Source: Acinetobacter sp. N54.MGS-139
GTDB taxonomy: Bacteria; Pseudomonadota; Gammaproteobacteria; Burkholderiales; Burkholderiaceae_F
Assembly (NCBI GenBank): GCA_000980495.1
Contig: LARN01000032.1
Span: 1 to 23,177, forward strand
DNA: 23,177 bases
Reading direction: 5' to 3'
The position numbers and the translations under genes were made by a program. Below are positions 13,245 to 22,735 of this stretch, piece by piece. Position 1 is the stretch's first letter. Each line of letters opens with the position of its first letter. The notes under the pieces were generated by a model. It was not told where the DNA came from and did no database searches. It saw only the letters and a list, made by a program, of their open reading frames with translations.

Positions 13245-14255
13245 TTACTTCCTTTTTAGGGAGAGCATGAGGCAGACAGCCTTTAATTCCTGCCAGGCGT
13301 CTCCGTCACTGCTTTCGACAAAGAGTCCTTTACTCATTCGATCCACATCGCTCAAGCGATGAAGCATCAGTTCAAGGAGTTTGGGATTGGCTCGGCGCGC
13401 TGCTCGGTTGAGCGCACTGCGGTGAGCTTCAGAGAGTCCGAATGTTCTGGCGGCAAGTCCGCGATTAAGCAGGAGCAGATTGCGGACAACATCCGTCAGC
13501 ATCCAGAGGAAAGAAGGAATTTGGACATTTTCCCCTTGCAGGGAATCTATAATTTTGGATACCTGTCCGGCGTCGCCTTCAAGCATCGCAAGAAACAGCG
13601 ATTCCTGATCAAAACGGGAAACGTCGGAAACAGCGTCGAGCACATCGCTGACATCAATTTCCGGTTTATTGACGAGCAAGGCGAGCTTTTGAATTTCCTG
13701 CGATGTCGCTAAAAGATTTCCTTCGGTTCTTTCAGCGATGAGGTTGGCTGCATCAGGTGTGAGCGTTTGACCGTTTTTCTCTTTGGCGCGTTCCATAATC
13801 CAGCGCGGCAGAGCGTTACGGTCGATCGGATCCGTACGGATACAAACGGCCGCTTTCATGAGATGGTTAAACCAGTCTTTTTTTGTCGCGGTCCAGTCGT
13901 AATCAAAGAGCGAGACAACGACCATCTTGTCTTCGTCGGCATGCTCAATGATGGCTTCCACTGCCGCAGGACCGTTTTTACCGATCGTTGCCCTGGGGAA
14001 AACAACCTCAATCAGATTTTTTTCGCCGAAAAGGCTCTGATCGCCGAGTGCCTCGTAAAGAGGCGAGTAATCGGCGTTGCCTTCAAAAACAAAAGATTTA
14101 CGTTCGGAATAACCTGCTTTAAAAGCAGCGGCTCGGATGGCGTCCTGAGCCTCGATGGCCAGCAGGGGTTCCGAGCCCAATAAAAACCAAAGCCGAGGAA
14201 GATTACCGTTTTCGTCGGGCCTTAATTTTTGCGCAAGAAGACTACTCCAGCTCAT
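13245..14255 (-). CDS. holA: DNA polymerase III delta subunit
   Basis: 336 residues, the clamp-loader subunit that opens the beta sliding clamp. It shows the usual three-domain layout: an N-terminal ATPase-like fold without working Walker motifs (LWFLLGSEPLLAIEAQDAI near residues 22-40), a lid, and the helical C-terminal collar domain. FDYDW near residue 118 and FDQESLFLAMLEGD in the middle are typical of delta. The first 14 bases overlap the end of lptE, which suggests translational coupling. The leuS-lptE-holA order is conserved across many proteobacteria. Confidence 0.93.
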   Translation of the reverse strand: MSWSSLLAQKLRPDENGNLPRLWFLLGSEPLLAIEAQDAIRAAAFKAGYSERKSFVFEGNADYSPLYEALGDQSLFGEKNLIEVVFPRATIGKNGPAAVEAIIEHADEDKMVVVSLFDYDWTATKKDWFNHLMKAAVCIRTDPIDRNALPRWIMERAKEKNGQTLTPDAANLIAERTEGNLLATSQEIQKLALLVNKPEIDVSDVLDAVSDVSRFDQESLFLAMLEGDAGQVSKIIDSLQGENVQIPSFLWMLTDVVRNLLLLNRGLAARTFGLSEAHRSALNRAARRANPKLLELMLHRLSDVDRMSKGLFVESSDGDAWQELKAVCLMLSLKRK

Positions 14256-14775
14256 GCATACCTTTTCGGACAGCTTCTTCGGAAATGTGGGTCATACGGC
14301 TGACCATTTGATGGATACAAGACTGTTCCATTTCTTCGTAAAGAAGTCTTTCCTGATTGGCTCTGCCGTTTTCGTCACTTTCGTCGCGAATCAGTTCGCG
14401 AGTGGCGCTGACCGTTGTTGTGGGCAGAAGTTCGACGCCGTTCTGCAAAACGACTCGGAATGTATTCGTTAAGCGAAGACTGTAGATACGGGCTCTGCCG
14501 TCAGTGTTGTAAGCCAGGACATTGGAGCCGCGGGACTGTCCCAGCAGCTCAAAAATCGCTTCGGCTTCTTTGCGGTCATTGACAACCTTGACTTCTGTTT
14601 GGGCTTCAAGGTTGCGGCGGATGGTTGCCCGAACCGCAGAGTTCTCGCCAAGAGCAATATAGATTGTCTTGAAAGGAACGTTTTGCTTGCCGCGCAGATG
14701 CCATCCGCAGCCTGTCAGGCCGAGGGCCGAAAGACCGAGAATGAAACTGCGGCGAGTCAGTCCTTTGTAATTCAT
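14242..14775 (-). CDS. lptE: LPS-assembly lipoprotein LptE
   Basis: 177 residues, the outer-membrane lipoprotein plug of the LptD translocon that delivers lipopolysaccharide to the cell surface. The signal peptide begins NYKGLTRRSFILG and ends in the lipobox LTGC (C23 from this start), followed by GWHLRG, the typical start of mature LptE. The twin arginine is notable but does not by itself prove Tat export. A GTG at 14781 is also in frame and would add two residues; neither start has a clear ribosome binding site. It overlaps holA by 14 bases. Confidence 0.9.
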   Translation of the reverse strand: MNYKGLTRRSFILGLSALGLTGCGWHLRGKQNVPFKTIYIALGENSAVRATIRRNLEAQTEVKVVNDRKEAEAIFELLGQSRGSNVLAYNTDGRARIYSLRLTNTFRVVLQNGVELLPTTTVSATRELIRDESDENGRANQERLLYEEMEQSCIHQMVSRMTHISEEAVRKGMHELE

Positions 14776-14790
14776 AAGCACAGAATAAAA

Positions 14791-14829
14791 CTAAAAGAAT
14801 GAAACCGCAGGCCCCTTGAGGACCTGCGG
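14791..14829 (-). terminator. Hairpin between leuS and lptE, partial terminator
   Basis: CCGCAGG (minus strand, 14829-14823) pairs with CCTGCGG (14811-14805), followed by TTTCATTCTTTT. The T run is broken, so it may thin out rather than stop transcription, letting leuS be expressed above the downstream genes. Confidence 0.6.
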
Positions 14830-14841
14830 CATTAAGCCTTA

Positions 14842-17475
14842 TCAGACCACAATGTTGACCAATTTCTTCGGCACAACAATGATCTTGCGGACAGGTTTTC
14901 CGTCAATGAATCGCTGTGCGTCGGGGTTGGCCAAAGCTGCGGCTTCGATTTCAGATTTCGGTGTTTCGGCCGGAACGTTGATTTCTCCACGCAGTTTGCC
15001 GTTAATCTGAATCACGTACTTCACTTCATCGGCAACCATAGCCTGAGCATCAATCTTCGGCCACGGTGCATCAACGATGGAAGTGCCGAAACGCTGATCG
15101 TAGCCCAGATCTTCGAAAAGCTGAGCCGTGATGTGCGGAGCGATCGGGTAGAGCGTGCGAAGCAGGATGGACATGCCTTCGTTGATCACGGCGCGTGTGC
15201 CTTCGGATGTGTTGTCCTTGAGGGTATCAAGGGAATTGAGCATCTTCATGGCAGCCGAGACAACGGTGTTGTACTGCATGCGGTCTAAGTCGAATTCGGC
15301 CTGTTTGAGCGCCGTGTAAATATCGCGGCGAACAGCCTTTTCTTCGTGATTCAGCTTGGAGGCATCCAGTTTGACATTTTCTTTAATGACATCCTGATGC
15401 GTGAATCCGAAGTTCCAGAGTCTTCTCATGAAGCGGAACGTACCTTCGGCTCCGGAATTGCTCCAGGCGGCGCTCTGGTCGGGAGGTCCTGCAAACATCA
15501 CGAATGCGCGGGCGGTGTCGGCACCGAACTTGCCGATGATGGCAGACGGTTCCACAACGTTGTTCTTAGACTTGGACATCTTTTCGATACCGCCGGACTT
15601 GACGGGTAGACCGTCTTCCTTGGCAGTGATCTTTTCGATTCTGCCTTTGGCGTCGTAAACAATATCGAGTTCGCTCGGGTAGAACCAGCGTTTTCTTCCG
15701 TCCGGAAGTTCACGATAGAAGCATTCTGCGGTAAGCATGCCCTGGGTGAAGAGGCGCTTGAAGGGTTCGTCAAATTTGACGAGGCCCAGGTCACGCATGA
15801 CTTTGGTCCAGAAGCGGGCATAGAGCAGGTGAAGCACAGCGTGTTCGATACCGCCAATGTACTGGTCCATTGCCATCCAGTAGTCATTGCGTTCGTCGAC
15901 CATGGAAGTTTCGCAGTCTGGCGAGCAATAACGCATGTAATACCAGCTGGAATCGACGAAGGTGTCCATTGTGTCGGTTTCGCGCTTGGCGTCTCTGCCG
16001 CACTTCGGGCACTTGCAGTTAAGGAAGGCTTCGTCCTGATTCAAGGGGTTGCCGGAGCCGTCCGGGATTAAGTCTTCCGGCAGGATGACGGGAAGATCTT
16101 TTTCAGGGACAGGAACCGGACCGCAGTGCGGGCAGTTGATCATCGGGATCGGAGTGCCCCAGTAACGCTGGCGGGAAATACTCCAGTCGCGCAGACGATA
16201 CTGAACCTGAAGTTTGCCTAAACCGAGGGCTTCAAGATCTTTCGCAACGGCGTCGCGAGCCTGTTCGAAATCCATTCCGTCATATTTGCCGGAATTGACG
16301 CAGAAGGTGCCTTCTTTTTCGCCGTACCATTCATGCCAAACTTTGTCATCGAAGACTTCGCCTTTCTTGCCGATGACTTGTTTGATGGGCAGACCGTATT
16401 TAAGCGCGAAAGCAAAATCGCGTTCGTCATGAGCCGGAACGCCCATCACAGCGCCTTCGCCGTAGGTCATTAAGACATAGTTGCCGATCCAAACCGGAAC
16501 GTCGGCGCCGGTAAGCGGATGCTTGACGCAGAAACCTGTCGGAACGCCTTTCTTCTCCATCGTGGCCATATCAGCTTCGGAAACTGAGCCCTTGCGGCAT
16601 TCGTCGATGAAGGCCTGAAGTTCGGGTTTGTCCTTTGCCAAGCGAAGAGCAAGCGGGTGCTCGGCAGCGATGGCAGCGAACGTGACGCCCATGATCGTGT
16701 CGGGGCGAGTCGTGTAAACACGAAGTTCTTTCTTTTTACCGTCGAGTTCGTACGGGAAGGCGAGGTTGACACCGTAGGACTTGCCGATCCAGTGTTCCTG
16801 CATACGGCGGACCTGTTCGGGCCAGCCCTGAAGCTGGTCGAGGTCTTTCAAGAGTTCTTCGGCGTAATGAGTAATTCCGAGGTAATAGCCGGGAATCTCA
16901 CGCTTTTCAACAATAGCGCCGCTTCGCCAGCCGCGTCCTTCGATCACCTGTTCGTTTGCCAGCACGGTGTGGTCGACCGGGTCCCAGTTTACTGTCTGGG
17001 TCTTGCGGTAGGCAACGCCTTTTTCAAGCATTTTCAGGAACATCCACTGATTCCAGCGGTAGTAGTCCGGTTTGCAGGTCGTAACTTCGCGAGACCAGTC
17101 AAAGGCCAGGCCGAGCGGCTCCATCTGAGCTTTCATGTCGGCGATGTTGTCGTACGTCCATTTAGCCGGAGCGACTTTCTTGGCAATGGCGGCGTTTTCA
17201 GCCGGCAGGCCGAAAGAGTCCCAGCCCATCGGGGTCATGACGTTCATGCCGCGCATACGCAGGTAGCGGTAAAGGACGTCGTTTAAGGTGTAGTTACGAA
17301 CGTGGCCCATATGCAGTTTTCCGCTTGGGTACGGAAGCATCGGGCAAACATAGAATTTCGGTTTTTCGTTACCGTTGGCGTCGAGTGCGTGTTCGACGGC
17401 GCGGTAGATATCTTTAGCACGCCAGTGGGCCTGCTGGACGGATTCAACTTCCGCCGGATCGTATGTTTCTCTCAT
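14842..17475 (-). CDS. leuS: Leucyl-tRNA synthetase
   Basis: An 877-residue class I synthetase that charges tRNA-Leu. It has the HIGH-type motif HMGH (55-58, within [16 protein letters not shown]) and the KMSKS loop near residues 631-635. The editing domain carries TTRPDTIMG and GVPAHDERD, with the aspartate that recognises mischarged amino acids. A zinc-type cysteine cluster is present (CPHCG, later CKCPKCG). The length is full and the frame is clean. It is first in the minus-strand unit and divergent from uvrD. Start ATG 17475 has no strong Shine-Dalgarno. Confidence 0.98.
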   Translation of the reverse strand: MRETYDPAEVESVQQAHWRAKDIYRAVEHALDANGNEKPKFYVCPMLPYPSGKLHMGHVRNYTLNDVLYRYLRMRGMNVMTPMGWDSFGLPAENAAIAKKVAPAKWTYDNIADMKAQMEPLGLAFDWSREVTTCKPDYYRWNQWMFLKMLEKGVAYRKTQTVNWDPVDHTVLANEQVIEGRGWRSGAIVEKREIPGYYLGITHYAEELLKDLDQLQGWPEQVRRMQEHWIGKSYGVNLAFPYELDGKKKELRVYTTRPDTIMGVTFAAIAAEHPLALRLAKDKPELQAFIDECRKGSVSEADMATMEKKGVPTGFCVKHPLTGADVPVWIGNYVLMTYGEGAVMGVPAHDERDFAFALKYGLPIKQVIGKKGEVFDDKVWHEWYGEKEGTFCVNSGKYDGMDFEQARDAVAKDLEALGLGKLQVQYRLRDWSISRQRYWGTPIPMINCPHCGPVPVPEKDLPVILPEDLIPDGSGNPLNQDEAFLNCKCPKCGRDAKRETDTMDTFVDSSWYYMRYCSPDCETSMVDERNDYWMAMDQYIGGIEHAVLHLLYARFWTKVMRDLGLVKFDEPFKRLFTQGMLTAECFYRELPDGRKRWFYPSELDIVYDAKGRIEKITAKEDGLPVKSGGIEKMSKSKNNVVEPSAIIGKFGADTARAFVMFAGPPDQSAAWSNSGAEGTFRFMRRLWNFGFTHQDVIKENVKLDASKLNHEEKAVRRDIYTALKQAEFDLDRMQYNTVVSAAMKMLNSLDTLKDNTSEGTRAVINEGMSILLRTLYPIAPHITAQLFEDLGYDQRFGTSIVDAPWPKIDAQAMVADEVKYVIQINGKLRGEINVPAETPKSEIEAAALANPDAQRFIDGKPVRKIIVVPKKLVNIVV

Positions 17476-17512
17476 GAGAGTTCTTTAGTTAAAGAAGCTG
17501 GAAAATGTGTCA

Positions 17513-17562
17513 ATTATAGGTGATGGAGCCGAAAGTTTCGGCTTTGCGGCAAGTAAAGCCGC
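17513..17562 (-). promoter_or_regulatory. leuS promoter region with two small hairpins
   Basis: The minus strand has TATAAT at 17518-17513, about 38 bases before the leuS ATG. No good -35 is visible. Just upstream are two inverted repeats: AGCCGAA (17527-17533) with TTCGGCT (17537-17543), and GCGGC (17546-17550) with GCCGC (17558-17562). They could be operator sites, or arrest transcription in this divergent gap. No uvrD promoter was recognised. Confidence 0.4.
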
Positions 17563-17692
17563 GGCGGGCGCCTCTATATATTAGAGAGAGGAAATCTAGA
17601 ACAAATTTTTAAGTCGTAAGCGTTCGTCACTGCGTCTGCAACGTGCAGATGCGTTTGCTAGACTTCTCACTCCTTTGGATGAGAAGAAAAGA

Positions 17693-20038
17693 ATGCAATC
17701 CATTACTGAATCGCTTAATAAGCAACAAGCCCAGGCAGTGACTGCCGAACCTAAGTCCGCACTGATTCTTGCAGGCGCCGGTTCGGGGAAGACGCGTGTC
17801 TTAACAAGCCGCATTGCCTACCTGCTTCAACAGAATATGGCTCATCCGAGCGAGATTCTTGCGGTTACCTTTACCAATAAGGCCGCTAAAGAAATGCTGG
17901 CTCGCCTGCAGAACATGATTCCGATCAACCCGCGTGCTATGTGGGTCGGCACCTTCCATGGCTTATGCAATCGCTTACTGCGTCTGCATCATCAGGAAGC
18001 CGGCCTTCCCGCGACGTTTGCTATTTTGGATATGAGCGACCAGCTCGGCGTGATCAAACGCGTGATGAAGGCAAACGGCATTGATACGGAAGAGTTCAAG
18101 CCTCGTGAAGTGCAAAACTTCATCAATCGCTGCAAAGAAGAAGGCAAGCGCGCCTCTGAGGTCTATTCAAAGTTCTCTAAAGACAAGGCATATATCCAGA
18201 TTTATGCCATGTACGAAGCCGTGCTTCAGAGAGAAGGTGCCTGCGACTTTGCTGAACTGCTCTTAAGAGCTTATGAGCTTTTGAGCCGCAACGAAATGAT
18301 TCGTCATCATTATCAGGAACGTTTTCGTTTTATCTTGGTTGACGAGTTTCAGGACACCAATGTCCTTCAGTATGAATGGCTGAAGCTTTTGGCAGGTCTG
18401 GGAGAAAAGAATCCTCCGAATGCAGTTTTTGCTGTCGGCGACGATGACCAGTCGATTTATGCTTTCCGCGGCGCCAACGTCGGCAACATGATGTCCTTTG
18501 TCCAAGAGTTCAGAATCGGAGAACCGATTCGACTTGAACAGAATTACCGTTCTCAAGGCAACATTCTGGATGCTGCCAACGCTTTGATTTCCAACAACTC
18601 CGAGCGTATGGGCAAGAACTTGTGGACTGATGCAGGCAAGGGCGAAAAAATCCGAGCTAACCGTTCGGATAACGACTTTGATGAAGCCCGCTTTGTTTGC
18701 TCTACGATTCAAGAATACATCGACAAGGGCGTCTCTCCCAAAGATATTGCAATTCTTTATCGCTCTAACGCTCAGTCACGTTTGTTTGAAACTGAACTGA
18801 CCAGACGCGGCATACCGTTCATGGTTTACGGCGGTCTCCGATTCTTCGATCGTGCTGAAATTAAGAACGCCATGGCCTACATGCGCTTGGCAGAGAACCC
18901 TTCAGACGATTCTGCATTCTTGAGAGTCGTGAACGTTCCGGCCCGCGGAATCGGCGCGAAGTCCATTGAAAATCTTGTGGATTTTGCGACGACAAACGGA
19001 ATTTCATTGTTTGAATCCATGCAGTACATCCGCGGAGCAGCAGCCAATAAATTTGCTGCTTTCAAGGAGATTATCGATACCCTGCGCGTTGCCAAGGATG
19101 AGATGCCGCTTCCTGCCTTCGTTGACTTCACGGTTGAGAAGAGCGGATTGAAGAACATGTACGAAATGGATCCGAACGGCAGCGAGCGTATTGAAAACTT
19201 ACAGGAATTAACTTCTGCGGCTCAGGGCTTCATTAAAGAAGAAGCGATCGATACGGAAAATTCCGACGGCACTGCGGTTGAGAATCTTCCTGCTTTAGCA
19301 GGATTCGTTTCGCACGCTAGTTTGGAAGCCGGAGAAAACCAGGCGCAGGTCGGTCAAGATGCTGTTCAGCTGATGACCGTTCACGCATCCAAAGGTCTGG
19401 AGTTCGACATTGTCTTCATTACCGGTTTGGAAGAGGACATGTTCCCGCACTTCCGAAGCAAAAATGATAAGAAAGCTCTTCAGGAAGAACGCCGCTTAAT
19501 GTACGTGGCAATCACTCGTGCAAGAAAAGAACTTTATCTGACGCTTGCCGAAGAACGCATGCTCCAGGGCAGAACTTTCTCAAGCTATCCGAGTTCCTTC
19601 CTCACAGAAATTCCGGCAGAGACACTCAAGTGGCTGAGCAGAAATCCGTTTGAGTCACGTTACGAAGTCGAGGATGAGGACTCTTGGGGAAGCAGATCCG
19701 GCTCGAGTAAAAATTATTCAAGTTCATATCGCAATTCTTCTTTCGGTGGTTCTACAAAACCGTCCGGCCATAGATTCGCTTCAAATGTTCCAGAATGGGC
19801 GAGGGGAATTATTGAAATGAAGAAAGAAAAATTGCAGACTCAGAAAATACGAGCTAAGCAGAATTCTGATTCTCCCTTTAAAGCAGGCATTAATATTAAT
19901 CATGAAAAATTTGGTCCCGGTGTCATCCTTGATACTCAGGGGGCAGGGGATGACTTGGTCTTGATCGTAAAATTCAAGACCGGAGGAATTAAGAATCTTT
20001 TAGCGAGAATTGCAGGAAAGAAAATTACAATCCTTTAA
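17693..20038 (+). CDS. uvrD: DNA helicase II, UvrD/PcrA/Rep superfamily 1
   Basis: A 781-residue ATP-driven 3'-5' helicase used in nucleotide excision and mismatch repair. Motifs in order: Q motif near SLNKQQAQAV; Walker A GAGSGKT (28-34); AVTFTNKAAKEM; the DExx box VDEFQDTN (about 216-223); VGDDDQSIYAFRGA; LEQNYRSQ; VMTVHASKGLEFD-type motif V; and YVAITRARKEL. After a low-complexity Ser/Gly linker, the C-terminus (FGPGVILDTQGAGDD to the end) is the Tudor-like fold found in PcrA/UvrD. I prefer ATG 17693; a TTG at 17675 is in frame and adds six residues. The Tudor tail and overall layout favour UvrD over Rep. Confidence 0.92.
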   Translation: MQSITESLNKQQAQAVTAEPKSALILAGAGSGKTRVLTSRIAYLLQQNMAHPSEILAVTFTNKAAKEMLARLQNMIPINPRAMWVGTFHGLCNRLLRLHHQEAGLPATFAILDMSDQLGVIKRVMKANGIDTEEFKPREVQNFINRCKEEGKRASEVYSKFSKDKAYIQIYAMYEAVLQREGACDFAELLLRAYELLSRNEMIRHHYQERFRFILVDEFQDTNVLQYEWLKLLAGLGEKNPPNAVFAVGDDDQSIYAFRGANVGNMMSFVQEFRIGEPIRLEQNYRSQGNILDAANALISNNSERMGKNLWTDAGKGEKIRANRSDNDFDEARFVCSTIQEYIDKGVSPKDIAILYRSNAQSRLFETELTRRGIPFMVYGGLRFFDRAEIKNAMAYMRLAENPSDDSAFLRVVNVPARGIGAKSIENLVDFATTNGISLFESMQYIRGAAANKFAAFKEIIDTLRVAKDEMPLPAFVDFTVEKSGLKNMYEMDPNGSERIENLQELTSAAQGFIKEEAIDTENSDGTAVENLPALAGFVSHASLEAGENQAQVGQDAVQLMTVHASKGLEFDIVFITGLEEDMFPHFRSKNDKKALQEERRLMYVAITRARKELYLTLAEERMLQGRTFSSYPSSFLTEIPAETLKWLSRNPFESRYEVEDEDSWGSRSGSSKNYSSSYRNSSFGGSTKPSGHRFASNVPEWARGIIEMKKEKLQTQKIRAKQNSDSPFKAGININHEKFGPGVILDTQGAGDDLVLIVKFKTGGIKNLLARIAGKKITIL

Positions 20039-20063
20039 CTTAATATAAAGTTATTAGTTAGGT

Positions 20064-20090
20064 TCTGCCTTTAAAGCAGATCCTTATTTT
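20064..20090 (+). terminator. Terminator of uvrD
   Basis: TCTGC (20064-20068) and GCAGA (20076-20080) form a short stem, followed by TCCTTATTTTTT. It is weak by stem length but well placed, 26 bases after the uvrD stop. Confidence 0.5.
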
Positions 20091-20134
20091 TTACCTAAAA
20101 TTCTCAATGTTCAGCTAGTTTGACAGACTATTGA

Positions 20135-20161
20135 ATTTTATCTAGGCGTGTTAGATAAAAT
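20135..20161. repeat. 10-bp inverted repeat in the AT-rich island
   Basis: ATTTTATCTA (20135-20144) and TAGATAAAAT (20152-20161) are perfect inverted copies around GGCGTGT, the only GC-rich heptamer nearby. No T tract follows. It is an operator or RNA hairpin candidate. Confidence 0.45.
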
Positions 20162-20674
20162 GAATTATTACTTACAAAAGTGTATATCTAGTATGTTCAA
20201 AGATTATTTATCTAGATATATAAATCTAGTTTAAGCCTATAGATATACGATCTTGAATTTTTCTCACTTAAAGAGATGATTCAACTTCTATGTATTGTAA
20301 TTAACTGTCTGAATTTACGTTAAATATTATAGATATAATAGTTAAAGTACAAATCTAAACCATGTAAAAATCAGCTTTAAAAATCATTAAAAATAAATTG
20401 TTATTAAGTTCTAGTAAACAATATATAAGAGTTCTATTCAGAAAAAATATTTTCATATAGATTGCATAGATATACTATTTATATCTTTGAATCTTAGGTT
20501 TGAAAATGAGGAAAGTAACTTATCGTTTTATTTATGGTAATAACTAAATTCTAAATTTTTCTTCCTATCAATTACTATTGATATCTAAGCTGCATGTATT
20601 CTTAACAACATCTTATCATCCTTTGTGAATGATATTTATTTCTGATAATTGTGTTTGGAGCTATTCATAAAGAC

Positions 20675-20680
20675 TATAAT
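20675..20680 (+). promoter_or_regulatory. -10 box of a probable panD promoter
   Basis: A perfect TATAAT here would start transcription near 20687, leaving a leader of about 29 bases. The -35 region is poor (TGTTTG at 20652-20657, 17 bases upstream). A second TATAAT at 20708-20713 is only 2 bases from the panD ATG and would start transcription at or inside the gene. Confidence 0.45.
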
Positions 20681-20715
20681 TTATTTACCTTTTGAATGAT
20701 TTTTGGATATAATAG

Positions 20716-21102
20716 ATGCTATTAACGATACTCAAGAGCAAGATTCATCGTGCAAAAGTAACTCAGGCAGATTTAAACTATGTTGGCTCTATCACGATTG
20801 ATGAAGATCTTTTAAGGCAGTCCGGTATTAATGAATATGAGCAAGTTGATGTCGTTGACATTAATAACGGAAATAGATTAACCACTTATGCCATTGCCGG
20901 AAAACCCGGAAGCGGTATTATTTGTTTAAACGGAGCTGCTGCTCGTTTAGTCTCTGAGGGCGATTTGGTCATTATCATGAGCTACGCTCAAATGACCCGA
21001 GATGAATTGAAAGAACATAAACCGACAGTGGTTTTTGTCGATCCGGAATCGAACGAGGTGACCTCCGTGGAGCATCAGGAAGTCCACGGAGAGATTCGGT
21101 GA
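20716..21102 (+). CDS. panD: Aspartate 1-decarboxylase
   Basis: 128 residues. It makes beta-alanine from L-aspartate for pantothenate and coenzyme A. It is made as a proenzyme that cuts itself between G24 and S25 (YVGSIT) to create the pyruvoyl cofactor at S25; both residues are present. Other family marks are K9 ([11 protein letters not shown]), Y58 in LTTYAIAG, and NGAAARL. The length is standard. It is a single gene here, read from the AT-rich island and converging on the Fic-like gene 15 bases away, with no terminator between them. The Shine-Dalgarno is weak (GGA only). Confidence 0.96.
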   Translation: MLLTILKSKIHRAKVTQADLNYVGSITIDEDLLRQSGINEYEQVDVVDINNGNRLTTYAIAGKPGSGIICLNGAAARLVSEGDLVIIMSYAQMTRDELKEHKPTVVFVDPESNEVTSVEHQEVHGEIR

Positions 21103-21117
21103 AAACTTCGAATTGAA

Positions 21118-22341
21118 TTAATCGCCGGTAACGGAGAATTTCGGAAGCCCGTCTTCTCTTGTGGGAAGGGGCTCTCGTTTTGTTCGTCCCGGCGTTCCTT
21201 TTTGATACAAAGGAACAAACGGATCGATAGAGGCAGGAAGAGGCGAGAAGCTATAGTTTTCGCTTTCAAGCAGTTCTATTAATCTCGTGTGGTAGAACAC
21301 ACGATCCCTTCCGTCTTCAACTCTTTCCAGGATTCCTGCACGAGCTAAGTCATTCAGAATGTGACTGGCAACTTGTCGTCTTGTCGTGAAGATACTGGAG
21401 AATTCTCCTGTACGGCATGCAGGATGCTTGAAAATCACAGGCAGGAATGCGGCATGGGATGCCAGCCCGATCATCTTCAGGTAAGCCTCTGTCTGAGCGT
21501 ATAAGCGCTGCAGAGAGGCGAGCAGTTCACCGGAAAGCAAAATCGCTTTCGATAATGTCTTCAGCATGTATTGAAGGTACGGGGACCATTGACGGGTTCT
21601 CAAACCGTATAAACGTTCTTCAATGCCGAAGTGCGCATTGGTCATCAAAGCGCGTCCGAGCATCAAGCATGGCGCAGGAGAGTTGATGTTCTGGCCCATC
21701 AAGGAGAGCTGCAGAAGAATTTGCGTCACTCTTCCGTTATGGCGGTTCAAAGGAGAAATCGCCATAAAGTACAAATTCGTCAAAAGAGCGTGAACTAAAG
21801 GATCCAGATCCCTGAGTTCTTTTGAATATTTCTCCCATCTAGCCAATTCAACCTGCACAGCCTTACTGTCTGGAAAGGTGTCAGGCTGAAGAAGAATTTG
21901 CTCTTCATCGGTCTGTGGATTCTCTCTCCAGTTAATTCCGTCCTGGGGGAAGCTGTTTACTACATTCACAACGGTTTGAACCGTTATAGGGCCGTTGGCA
22001 GCCTCATTTGCAGAGTTGAAAAGCGCATTGATGTAATTATCAATAAGGAGAATGTCGGGATTTTCTAAGTCTTTGAGGATCAAAGATAAGAAATAAGACT
22101 TCAGAGAGACTTTTAAACCCTGTCGTTCAAGTTCATTTTTAGCTTCGACTGAAGCCATTAAGGGCGCAAAAGTCTCTGCCATTGCGTCTTTGGCAAAGGC
22201 GTAACGGAAACCGGAAAGTTCTCGGATAACTTTCAAACAAGACTTTAAGACGGCTAAATCTTCGAGTCCTTCGGAATTGGCTGGGGGAGGCAGGCTGATA
22301 GTACCTTGAGCGGCAGCACGCCTTATCTCTTGGAAATGCAT
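21118..22341 (-). CDS. Fic-fold protein with degenerate active site and C-terminal winged helix
   Basis: 407 residues. The central part resembles the Fic core: GINWRENP where Fic proteins have a G-x-Y/W-R segment, then helix PLVHALLTNLYF and the loop ISPLNRHNGR (195-204). The canonical active site is H-P-F-x-D/E-G-N-G-R. Here the catalytic His is Ser196, Phe is Leu198, the acidic metal ligand is Arg200 and the first Gly is His201; only Pro, Asn, Gly and Arg of the phosphate-binding part remain. A winged helix-turn-helix follows at about 318-345 (TTRRQVASHILNDLARAGIL). Normal AMP transfer is therefore unlikely. The open frame and normal length suggest a kept, non-enzymatic role such as nucleotide sensing or DNA binding. 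There is no clear ribosome binding site before ATG 22341. Confidence 0.75.
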   Translation of the reverse strand: MHFQEIRRAAAQGTISLPPPANSEGLEDLAVLKSCLKVIRELSGFRYAFAKDAMAETFAPLMASVEAKNELERQGLKVSLKSYFLSLILKDLENPDILLIDNYINALFNSANEAANGPITVQTVVNVVNSFPQDGINWRENPQTDEEQILLQPDTFPDSKAVQVELARWEKYSKELRDLDPLVHALLTNLYFMAISPLNRHNGRVTQILLQLSLMGQNINSPAPCLMLGRALMTNAHFGIEERLYGLRTRQWSPYLQYMLKTLSKAILLSGELLASLQRLYAQTEAYLKMIGLASHAAFLPVIFKHPACRTGEFSSIFTTRRQVASHILNDLARAGILERVEDGRDRVFYHTRLIELLESENYSFSPLPASIDPFVPLYQKGTPGRTKREPLPTREDGLPKFSVTGD

Positions 22342-22605
22342 TTCGGTCGATCAGTCCTTTTTGTTCTTGTCAGGGTTAACAACGATAATATTTTCGCTAT
22401 TCTAACGAAGAGAAAACACAGCGTCCATATGATTAGAGGACTAAAAATTGCCTGAAAGCCTTAAGTTCTTGGTCTTATGAGGAATAATTAGCATGACTTC
22501 CGGGAGCTGATAATCTTTCCGTCATCCTCTTAACTTGTACTCGTTAATCCTGAGGCTAATTTTTTTGAAATCGACTCTTGTTCGAGAGAACAACTGCGGC
22601 TTGTT

Positions 22606-22640
22606 AATCCTTAAAAATTTGGTTGCAATTCTTAAGGATT
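22606..22640. repeat. 9-bp inverted repeat
   Basis: AATCCTTAA (22606-22614) and TTAAGGATT (22632-22640) are perfect inverted copies with a 17-base gap. The left arm overlaps the second GTTAATCCT repeat. The sequence after it on the plus strand (TTCTAAC) is not a proper T tract. Confidence 0.45.
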
Positions 22641-22656
22641 TTCTAACTGCTTGATT

Positions 22657-22735
22657 AAATTTGAAGTGTCATGAAAGTGACATAATTAGAAAAGATTTCT
22701 GCATCAAGCTTGTCGTATTTTCAAATTTGAAGTGT
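22657..22735 (+). repeat. Pair of 13-base direct repeats
   Basis: AAATTTGAAGTGT occurs at 22657-22669 and again at 22723-22735, 66 bases apart (start to start), ending 32 bases before the GTG of the next gene. The second copy is part of the palindrome TCAAATTTGA (22721-22730). Same orientation and closeness to the gene suggest two binding sites for one regulator. Confidence 0.5.

Larger units (their letters stand above)
20091..20715. other. Very AT-rich gene-free island before panD
   Basis: By hand count, 20101-20700 is about 23% GC, far below the flanking genes, and no reading frame is convincing. The octamer TAGATATA (or its reverse complement TATATCTA) occurs five times: 20183-20190, 20213-20220, 20240-20247, 20330-20337 and 20467-20474, with near-copies around 20579 and 20706. 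A 10-bp palindrome lies at 20135-20161, and two TATAAT boxes lie near panD. No DnaA-box consensus was seen. It could be a silenced or decayed foreign segment, a binding array for a regulator or nucleoid protein, or a long control region of panD. Confidence 0.6.

Noticed and set aside
12853..13362. Plus-strand ORF of 169 codons
   Set aside because: It is antisense to proA and holA, both well supported.
16657..17286. Plus-strand ORF of 209 codons
   Set aside because: It is a shadow of leuS on the opposite strand; the leuS frame carries all expected motifs.
20183..20474. Octamer array as CRISPR or plasmid iterons
   Set aside because: The copies are 8 bases, irregularly spaced and on both strands; there are no DnaA boxes, replication gene or cas genes.
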